From assembly GCA_947179485.1 (NCBI GenBank), contig OX359250.1:44303450-44367449 (forward strand): a stretch of DNA of 64,000 bases. Direction: 5' to 3'. The notes beneath the pieces are model-generated. The model made no database searches. It was not told where the DNA came from and worked only from the letters and a program-made list of their open reading frames with translations. The translations under genes were made by a program, and so were the position numbers. Shown piece by piece: positions 51,311 to 61,009 of this stretch (positions are counted from its first letter, which is position 1; each line of letters starts with the position of its first letter). This DNA is from Allacma fusca (taxonomy: Eukaryota; Arthropoda; Collembola; Symphypleona; Sminthuridae).

Positions 51311-51589
51311 AACTGAAAACGCCCTCTACATCGAACTGAAAACTCATGTTTGGAAAGAAGATTTCTGCAGTACGCGACATAGGTAGCTGGACACTAATTG
51401 TAAGTTCATTAAGAATCTGAAACTAAATATTCCACGAATCAACGTACAAAGCAATATAACAATTCCAATGAAGTGGCTTATCCTTGTGTCAAAGGCTTAG
51501 AAGATCGCTTCCGCATAATATGAATGTCAAATGTACATATGTAAACATTCGAACAAGACACAACGCGGAGACCTACAATCTATAGGCAG

Positions 51590-52014
51590 AGGCAACTTCG
51601 TAATTTCTCCTCCACAAAAACTATGAACACAATCGTATACTAGAAGGAGCACACCAATTCTGGACTGAAGTAATTAAATTAAGAAATGGATTACGGAATT
51701 CATCTGGAATAATAAAGTATACGATTTATTCCCTACACACCCATGACATACCTAAGAAATAATGTATGTATTTTAAAGTGCTTTTTTAAACAGTACATCA
51801 AAGTAGTAAACCCTATGGGTAAATTACGACATTACAAGAATTGAGAAATTATTCGTGTCGACTCCATGCTGTAATTTCAAGTGCGCATTTAGCATAGCAA
51901 TTTTATATCAATTATGAAAATGATACAAATGGTGATGAAGGGAATTATTATTATAATGCAATAAGTACAGATAATTTAAAAATACTCTGATCAAAATGTC
52001 TGCCAGAATAAAAA
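51590..52014. mobile_element. Truncated, inverted copy of the 48211-48732 fold-back element
   Basis: The terminus AGGAGCACACCAATTCTGG at about 51644 matches that element. The interior (TTCGTGTCGACTCCATGCTG, GGTGATGAAGGGAATTATTA) is the reverse complement of the interior of the first copy. The opposite terminus is missing; similarity stops shortly after GATCAAAATGTCTG near 52000. Flanking similarity of about 50 bp outside the terminus (51590-51640) is shared with the first copy. Confidence 0.7.
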
Positions 52015-52924
52015 CGAGCAGCGCTTGCTCAAGATTCCTCTTCCTCCCCACATCCAATAAAATTCATGTGGCCGATATTTTGAGTTAGAAGCGAAGGTAG
52101 TACTAATACCAAAATATATTTGAAAAAAAAAACAAGCCCCTTCGCTAGATCCAACGTTCGTAAATAGTGGGAATATTTGTCGAGAAGTCCATGTTTTTGA
52201 ATATCGCACTAAAATTTGACTACATGATTTTTGATGTTTTGCAATTAAATATCTTGTAAATGATCTCTGAACTGTACGGTTACACTAGTGGGGTAATAAA
52301 GTTCCAGTATATTGTGATTGTGAGTATGTCAATAGAAAAAGGGTTATGGCAATGTTTGAGTTTGGTAAAAAATAAAGCAGAAACTGACAGAGAACTAGGA
52401 CTTTGCTCTATAATACTTGCGAAGTAACTGTAGTTGTTTATTAATGTAAAAAATAAGTGATAAATAAAAGGTTTGAGGATTCTTGTCAATCAAAAAATGG
52501 CAAAAAAAATCAAAGAAAAGAGCGACGTGAGCAAAGCTTTGGGTAAATTGCAAGTCTCCCCCTTTTCAAATACACTAGCTGTATTTATACAATTTGTCTG
52601 AACTAGAACAACTTACAAGTGTTGACATCTTGTCGGTGTCAAATGTAAAAACAATGGTAAAATAATACCATTACATATTGAGATTAGTAAATAGGTCACA
52701 CAAAATGCAAGGGTCAAGACATAGAAATATACAAATATTGTTAGAAAAGAGTCACAGTACGTGCAACATTTTCACGGATTCTGAGGCCAAAATATCCTCC
52801 TCCAATATATAGTACAACAACCTTGCGTATAGGAAATATATTTTTATGACGGTTGTGCATTACATGTGCAACCACCATACATAAATTCAGCATTTTACGC
52901 TTAAAGATAATATTAGAGATTTGC

Positions 52925-52964
52925 AGTGACCACCGTTTCTTCCCGTAATGAAACGACGGTCACT
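52925..52964. repeat. Short hairpin
   Basis: Arms 52925-52939 (AGTGACCACCGTTTC) and 52950-52964 (GAAACGACGGTCACT) pair with two mismatches around a 10-nt loop. No associated gene was seen. Confidence 0.7.
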
Positions 52965-53555
52965 CCAGATAGTTGGTAATTTGTTTACACAGGGAGACCC
53001 AACTAAAATAGTGTGGATGCTAATCCACTGATTTCAGGTGGACATCCCAAAGGTAAACAAACTAACATGTTGGGCAGCTTGTCCTTTTTGTGAAAGGAGT
53101 AGTATTTCGATTCCATTTTTCAGCAAAGCCACATCGAATGATTCGATTTGTGGTATTGAACTGAACTGAATCACACATGTGAATTGCAATTCAAACAATT
53201 CATCAAAACCGCTTCGACTGCGCACGGGTACTTGTTCTTTGCATATTCCACATACTAAGTATACCATAACGTGTTATTTTAGCGTAGCTTTTACTATACC
53301 CTTTGTAATATATATAGCAATATGTATGACACTACAATATCATAAGGAAAATTTTGAAATTTTTGCGCTTGAATCGTTTGATTTATAATTCAATTCGTTG
53401 CTTTGGGGCAAATTGAATCGAAAATCGGTTTTTCGATTCAATTCAAATTGAATGAAAATGAACCGATCCAACCACCACTGGAGGAACAACATTAAAATCT
53501 CCAGTTGGGCCTCCTAAAATAATGTAAATTAGGTCTGGGCAATTTCTATAAATGT

Positions 53556-53841
53556 ACATATCGTCGGTGAAGAGGAAAATGGTCTAAGTACAATTTCGAT
53601 TAAAGTCAAAATGGTCTACATACAGAAACGAATGAGAGCAGCGTAATTAGAATACGAATTTTAACTACATATCATGTAGACCATTTTGCTTTTAGTGAAA
53701 ACTGCATATTGTTCATTTTGCTTTTATGAAGGCTTGCAATTGCAACTATTCCGTTTTGCCTTTAAGGGAAAAGTCAAGTAGACCATTTTGCTTCTAATCG
53801 AAATTGCACTTATACCATTTTGCCTCTTCACCGACGATATA
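53556..53841. mobile_element. Fold-back repeat, about 285 bp
   Basis: The left end ATATCGTCGGTGAAGAGG and right end CCTCTTCACCGACGATAT are perfect inverted repeats. Complementarity continues inward with small gaps (AAATGGTCTAAGTACAATTT against AAATTGCACTTATACCATTT). Inside, ACCATTTTGC and CATTTTGCTTTTA recur several times. No coding capacity or defined target duplication was found. Confidence 0.75.
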
Positions 53842-54360
53842 TAAGGAAATGTCCAGAACCACAAACAAATAATTTATTCACTTCTTGGACTGTTGTGGAG
53901 TATTTTCTTCTATTTTTGGTAAAACCGTATAGATTTACTGTTGCTGAAATTTTGTTGGATTTGTCTGATTATTATTTAAATAAACACCATAGTCTCCGTA
54001 GAATTGTTGTTGAAGACCTACTCATTTAATTTTTGAACATATGCTGTAGTTAGCATTCTATACCTACCGGTGATATTGCTGAAGAGAAGAGTAAATCACC
54101 TATTTATACTTGCTTGTGCTACCCTACAGCTGCATTACCCTTGCTTCCGTACATCCCGAGGATTTCAATTGGCCCGACACTTGAGTTTCTCGTAAGAATA
54201 TATAATTACACAAATTATACAAAAGGTAACTTGAATATAGTGTTCACCACGCAAACGTATTGATGTTAATTTCTTTGAGAGGATAAGCATTTTAGACTTA
54301 ATGGCTAAAAGGGCTAGAAAATATTCACAAAGGCCTAACCATCAAGTAACCTGACCTACC

Positions 54361-54835
54361 CTGAAGATGGTCAACTCCTCAGATAATTTCTTCTCGGCAA
54401 AATATGGTGAAATTTTGATAAAAAATCGGTGAATTTGAATACCCCTTCCAAATTTCGGCTTGGATTTTGGGCGAAACAATTTTGGTCTTTAAAGCAATTA
54501 AACATCTTAATGAGATTTTATTAACCGAAATGAGACAATCTGGTCAAATTGTATTGCGGTTTTTCGAATTTAGCAATCTCTCCCAAAATGTGTTTATTCT
54601 TAAATTTTCAATACCAATGAGTAAGAATGTATAATGTATTCATCAACCTCATTGAAAGACAATTCGTTGTGAGAGGGTGTTCCAAGTCTCAGATGATTAC
54701 TTCTTGGTGAAAATACATTTGAAGTTTTGGTGAATTTGAGTATGCAGCCCATTTTCGAAAAGGATTTCGAAATTTCGGTTGTTGTTAGTCCTGAGGGGGT
54801 GGCAAGTCTCAGACGATTCCTAGAGATATTGAACT
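54361..54835. repeat. Imperfect direct repeats of unknown type
   Basis: Segments beginning near 54366, 54688 and 54803 share CTCAGA(T/C)GATT-like starts. The first two continue with TTCTTGGTGAAAATA- and GGTGAATTTGA-like blocks and AAATTTCGG. Order is kept, but identity is low. No class assigned. Confidence 0.45.
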
Positions 54836-55579
54836 TTATCGTACGGTAATTAAGTAAGCCAAAAAAATGATGGTGTTCCGATATAATAAGTCAAAATTGG
54901 CGGTTTTTTCAAAATTTCGTAGTCAAAATTTTGAAAACCCGTAATTTGAAATCAATATTTGATTCCGGGTTAGCACGTCGGTTCGAAAGGGGTATTGCAC
55001 TTCATTCTATCCTTAGGGAAATAAAGGTACTATTCGACAAGGTTTGGATGATTTCAGGTCAAATATACTTGGTATTACACTTGGTAAAACACCCCAGTCT
55101 TGCTAACATTTTTGAACATTGTTAACAAGATTAAATGTAACCTAGATCAATAAAACTCGTTGCTGCGTTATAATAATAAGTCAAAGCCATATAATGGATT
55201 CATCTATTAATTTAAAATATTTGCATACCTTAAATCCTACATATTTTTAGATTCTTACGTAGAGCCGGCATACCAGTCTACATAAATCACTATCGAGATT
55301 TGTCCCTACCTACAACCGACATACGTCTTTGTCGGCATTGAATCCTACCTGCAAACTAAAATGAAATTATGCATGCATAAATTGAAGCCTACAAGTTATT
55401 TACAATACTCTTACTTTAAAAATAAACAAAACAGAGTTGACAATGTGCATGTTCAAGTTACCTTATTAAAATTTGTTTTCAAAAAGTTTCAGATATTGTT
55501 TCAGCAATTTTTTTGTGTGCTACTCATTAAAAATCAATTTCTGTTGCTTTGTTATTTTAGAGGGGATCAAGATTTACAG

Positions 55580-55978
55580 CAGGGTTGGCAAGCGGCACGA
55601 AATGGCCTGGCCGTTATTGGTTAAAATCCGGTTCTTACCGGCTTGGTCCAATTGCTTTGATTGGTATAAAATGGTCGTAATTAATATTATCCAAATAAAT
55701 CCACCGTCCAATAAAAACCGGTTTTAACCAAAACGTACCACCGGTTTGGCTAATATTAAGCATGAACGTACACAGGGTTGCCAAGTGGTCTGAAATGGCC
55801 TGGTTATTATCGGTTAAAATCCGGTTCTAACCGGCCCGGACCTGTTGTATAGGTTGGTATAAAATGGCCATAATTAATACTATCCAAATAAGTCCACTGT
55901 CCAATAAAAACCGGTTGTTACCATTTCTTGCCACTGGTTTGGCCTTTATTGATAAAAGCCGGTTTTTTGCCAACCCTG
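55580..55978. mobile_element. hAT-like MITE with exact 8-bp target duplication
   Basis: The termini CAGGGTTGGCAAG (left) and TTGCCAACCCTG (right) are inverted repeats, flanked by perfect direct repeats ATTTACAG (55572-55579 and 55979-55986). The element is made of two similar tandem halves, starting near 55580 and 55777. Each carries GGCCTGG, TTAAAATCCGGTTCT, GGTATAAAATGG and CCAATAAAAACCGGTT in the same order. No transposase is encoded. CAGGG termini with 8-bp duplications are typical of hAT MITEs. Confidence 0.88.
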
Positions 55979-55986
55979 ATTTACAG

Positions 55987-58147
55987 GCATCAGGGCAAAC
56001 GAATTGAAATCGTTTGCACTGTAGCAAGTAAATAAAAGTAAAAAAACGTGAAATAAAATCTAGATGGGGCTTTTATTCAGCGCTTTGGAATACCAAAGAT
56101 TCGAACATACATATGTACATACCTACGTTTTCATGCTTAAGTACCTACCTTTTTTTCTGTATCTACATACTGATTACTACCAGCATACACAAATCGCAGA
56201 ATATTTTCCTGAAAATATGCAGGCTACATACAATTGTCTACAAAATATTTGAAAATTTGAGCATAACCTACAATTTTGCCCACACTATATATACTAACGG
56301 GGGATTAACCCCTATTTTAGAAACACGTATGTACACCAACGTAATCAACGTACTACAAAAGGGACTTATGCTCATAATCTCACAGCCAGTCGCATCTTAC
56401 GGTCATTCAGATATCATGCCATAACAGGAGCTGGGTGGTCCCGTCCCATGAGTTCACCTGTCTTCACTGTATGCGTTAGGTAACATATTGGTTAAAAGGT
56501 CGCACATCGGTCAAATTGTGACCCTGTGATACTTGAACGGCCCCTAGTCTACACGTAGTCGTGAATATGCATAATACGTTACCCCTTACACAAATAAACT
56601 GCGGATGTACTGATTGTGAGTCACCTACAATTATGACAGGTCTTACTGCTGCATGTATACCAACCACACACTACCACGACGCAAGGGGAAAGCATTAATA
56701 ACATTGTATGACTTATAAAAGCAATACCTTTATTATAATATGAGTTCCTGGGATTGTTGAATAAAGCATGCTGACATCCAGTACTGGTTGACACGCACAA
56801 ATGTAACGGTACTTATCATCTAAGTTTCTGAGGACTATTTAGTAGGCGCTGTGCTACCTAGTAATAGTCTGCACTGTTATTTATTACCAAAAAGAGACGC
56901 TACTGGTGATACCACAATAGTAAACTCTTCTAAAGCAAACATGACTCGCAGATGTTATACTGCCAGGTGCGGTTAACATTAATCCTACCACTACATGAGT
57001 CAGCCAATCAAAAGACACAACCTGTTAGTTTCTGATTTTGCACGTTGAATATAAAGATTGCAACACCACTAAAGCTCCGCTTCCAACGTGCTCGCTGACG
57101 TAAAATCTGCGCGTTGCTCAGATTTTTATAGAATAGAATTTCAGAAATATTCATTTTTCAAGGTGGGACGTCGCACGATAGTTGCTTTTTTAGGGCATTA
57201 CCAAATTTCCCCCTCCTTTTTACTCTTAAAATGGCAAAAGTGCGCAAATTGTAACTTATATTTTAAAAACCGATAAATTTGTTTATTTAAAACCTCGTGT
57301 GTCTCCCGAGGTTAAAACACTGTTTACACTAACGCTATTTTCTTATGTATTACACACCACCTTTTGTAAATTTTCTTAGCCTCCTTATAATCTATGATGC
57401 TGTTGCGTAACCGTCATGCCATGAAATAACTACAAGAAAACGTAATAATCTCCAACTTCTACATGAGATAGATGCAACTTCCAAGGGACCAGAGATTTAC
57501 TGTCTTATGAACATAATTATTTAAAAAAACGATGCATATTTATTAGCACTTTACGCAAGCCGTAGTGGTCCCGAGTTTACCTTTCGCTGTCACTTCTAGG
57601 AAGCGTGAAGATTGAAACAGGGAGTGAATCCTTACATATGCTGCTGATAATATTATGTATGCCTGGTACCTTTACTAGTTAATTATTTACGCATAATGGG
57701 TCGTGTCGTATGTGTACATGTACTTAATAGAAGGAGCAAGACTCGTGTACGAATATCTATACAGTAGACAGGCAATGCCAAAATCTCTTTGGAAATCCCA
57801 GCTTGAAAACACGGAGTTGTACACCCCAATGTATATTTCTTTATCCGTCATTTTAAATTCAACATTTCCTTTCATTTACAGACATTTAAATATTTGAGTC
57901 AAACAAACAGAGAGCAATAGGTGTCTGCAAAATGCAAGTATAATAATTAATAATGCTAAACGCAAATACAATTTGCTATAACAAGTACATATCCTACTCC
58001 CACAGAGTAGGAGGTGCACGTAATACGAAATAACTAAAAGGTACGTTTAAAACGTCTTAAATTAGAGTTGTTACAATATGACCACTGAAACAGGATTATC
58101 AAATCTGCTTCAAATGCTTAACTTGGAAATCACAATGGGAAGGTTGG
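55987..58147. other. Intergenic DNA
   Basis: No gene was recognised. The 103-codon frame at 56113-56424 is AT-rich and overlaps another frame; I see no domain. The right end should contain the 3' UTR of the minus-strand alpha-mannosidase gene. Confidence 0.5.
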
Positions 58148-61009
58148 CTAGGTGGTAAAAATGAAAGTACGGATTTGCATGGGTGAAAGCGTAATAGTCT
58201 TGGCAGCAGATTCTTCAAGAGTATGGTAAGTATTTGTAGAGGCACTGTCGTCGACTGTCTGAGTAGCTTTTCTCTCCTCACTGAGTCCTTCTTGAGCTCC
58301 TACGACTTTCCATTGAAAGCGCTTTGCTTCGTCCTTCCACTGATTTCCTCCCAGGGTTGTTTCTCTTATACTTTTAAACTTGAGCACCTCTTCCAGTTCC
58401 TGCATAACAGCATTCTCAATTGAAGTTCTCGTATGTACTTACAAGGGTTAAAACATGTTAGGAAATTGCAAGTAGTAGAGGTAATAGTCTTAGTGCGAGA
58501 GCGTTGTCAGTATAACATAAACATGCATATCTACTAGTAAAAGCTGCTAGTGTGAAATTAACGTGTCTTTAGAGGAAACGAGGCATGTGTCTCGGTGAGC
58601 TGTGAGCCAAGATACTTTTTATCGGCTTGTGTGGCTTAACCGAAATAAAATTATATCCTCATCCTACTAAGCATTAAGGCATTCAATAGGTGCATAGCAT
58701 GCTCATGAGTCAAACTAATGTGATAGCTCCGCTCCGAGGTCATACTACATTTTCCCCTTTAAAGCCGCAGGACGCAACCTGAACCCACAAGCACTTGCTC
58801 GCACAGTAGTTTGTCACCGAAAGCCGAAAGTATTTTGTCACGACCCATGATGTTCGCGTTAAGACAACTCATTTCAACCTTTGCATCTGGAAAGTTTCGC
58901 GACTTCCCCCAAAAGTTTTTAGCACGCATTGGTTAATGCATGAAACTGGATCGAGACTCCGTACTTGAGGAAATTGAGAAATAAGTCACCATGGACAACT
59001 GTGAGGCTGGCTTTCTTATTTGTAAAATGTTAAGACATCTCAAATTGGACATTCGGTTCCGAGATGCTACAGAAATAAACCCGACAGTGGTAACTTTATG
59101 AAAAAAAGTCAGCGTTTTCCTATCTAATGTACTCCAATCGAAGGCAAGCTTCAGAGCTGAATATCTGTATACACCTACCTATATGGTGTACCTTTTTAAG
59201 AAGATTGGTTGTTTTATATACCGCCTTCAAAATTCCCTTAAATCCTCAAGAATTTTTAATATGCCATTGACCAATTACGTCGCCTAAAAAAGGGCATTTT
59301 GTCCCCACCCCTAAAAAAATCAAGTAAAAATAATCCCTTATGTATTGAAGCCCCCATTTTTAAATTTTAATACGTAACTGATTTTTTGTGTTGCTCCCCT
59401 TGAAGCACCCCTTTGAAAAATAGGTAACAATAAGGCGCTAGCGTTGCAGACAGTGGGTCTGTAAAACATACATATCATATCATATCAGCTAAGAGCTAAT
59501 CACCTGCGGAAAGTAAAAGGAATACTTTTGAGACCTTTTGCATGCAGTTCGTATTAGCTTCAAGCACTATGATATTTGCATAAGTGCCCGCTTGGGTATA
59601 TAACAAATCTGAATGTACCATAATTACAAAGATACGATTCATTTAAATCCGATCTCACATCTACTTCATAATGAATGGACCTAAGTTTTACATAATACAA
59701 GACTGAAAGCAATATGGGTTTTGTCTGAACGGATACCCAGGAGGTTTAATATTTGAGAAGAATAGACTTGAGGCTGAAGTAGATGACCCAACAAGCTGGT
59801 TCCTTAGGTTGCTGGCTCCAGTCAAGTTATGCATAATTACACCCAACAATAGTCATGCAGAACATGTATCATAAAAGGATTATACTAGTACTGTGAATAC
59901 TGTAGCATACGTAGATACATGTTTCAAATCGAAAAATTTCCTGGAATAATGTAAATCCACAACTTGCACAAGCAAAGTGATTCTGCGGTTCTCCCAAGCT
60001 TGGGGACACAACACAGTCAATAAGGCCAAGTTTAGCTGCAAGATTTTGCATACTGCAAACAGAACTATGGATGTTCACGGGACAAGTCTATGCAGATGCA
60101 ACTGATAAAAAAGTTTATCGAATGCCATCGCAAAGGACAGAGACAAAAACAAAGATGATATTCTCATCTCATCGGAGGTTTAGACAATCCACGAACAAGC
60201 TTGGGCACATAGTACAATGTACCAATTGACAAAAAGCTACTCTTCAAACCAGAGCCCTGTATGACAATCCAAGTCCCACAAGCCCACTATACTCCGAATT
60301 TCAACTCACATCCAAGTAGCAATTATGTAAAACTTCAAACCTGAACAGAGATGACAATGCCGGTGGATAAGTCCTTGTCTTCGTTCTTCTCATAAATGTG
60401 CTCGAAGCGAATCAAGTACTCGTTGACAGCAAGCTTCTTCAAAGTCAGAAGATGACAGTTCGGTGGAAGAACTCTGGACAGCTTGGAGTACTGTGCCAAC
60501 AATCAGAAGAGTTCATGCTTACACACTTGATCAATCAATACAAGACTTATGTACGACAAAATTCTTTATTTTACACCTTCCAAACTTTCCCTATACCATG
60601 GGGGAAGCTCAGTATACATTATTCATTGCTCTCTACCAAATTAACGGGTTTCAAGGTTCTAGTATTTCCAAAGGGATCTCTGTTCTGACCTTTAAAATGT
60701 ATCAACATTTAATTCCTTCCTAGAGTCATTCTTGAAATGTAAATGTAATCACATTCCATGTTTTACTGACTTGACGTAGAAGAATTTAAATAAAACATTT
60801 TCCATTTTGATAAAGTTCTGCGTTTATAAGTATTACAATGAAAGCGGAGCTTTATACATGGAACCTTCGAGTACTTACCAAAGTTTCCGAAGTGTGTACA
60901 TTCGCTCCGGATAAATATATTTCATCCGCGGGAGTGGAGTCCCGAAATGCCAAAATTCGATCCATGAAAATCTCTTGTGCCAAAGGGCGGTGAATTGAAG
61001 CCGGAACAC
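58148..61009 (-). CDS. Lysosomal alpha-mannosidase (MAN2B1 type), C-terminal exons only
   Basis: Supported exons on the minus strand: 61009-60879, 60490-60341 and 58399-58148 (with stop). Phases agree across introns of 388 and 1,941 bp. The translated part, about 178 aa, matches the end of lysosomal alpha-mannosidases, glycoside hydrolase family 38: HRPLAQE, then LPPNCHLLTLKKLAVNEYLI-RFEH, then KSIRETTLGGNQ, and the terminal ITLSPMQIRTFIF motif. The enzyme trims alpha-linked mannose from glycoproteins in lysosomes. The catalytic domain is N-terminal and is not seen in the remaining 3 kb. A possible diverged preceding exon lies near 61315-61395 (VEVFIYRL-like), but a roughly 25-residue segment normally following it is not found in an acceptable exon. 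So either a long intron runs past the window, or this is a truncated or decaying copy. Inserts such as the Ser/Thr-rich stretch before the last motif are unusual. Confidence 0.8.
58400..60340 (-). other. Last intron of the alpha-mannosidase gene (1.94 kb)
   Basis: Donor GTTCAG|GTTTGA and acceptor GTTATGCAG|GAACTG, phase 0. I saw no nested gene. The short frame at 59869-60078 (minus) is not supported. Confidence 0.7.

Noticed and set aside
53160-53480. Possible further hAT-like end (CCAACCACCACTG at about 53468) near GAATTGAATC-type repeats
   Set aside because: I could not find a matching left terminus or an 8-bp flanking duplication, so no element boundary can be supported.
56113-56424. 103-codon plus-strand frame
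   Set aside because: Tyr/Ile/Thr-rich translation of AT-rich DNA overlapping another open frame; no features of a gene.
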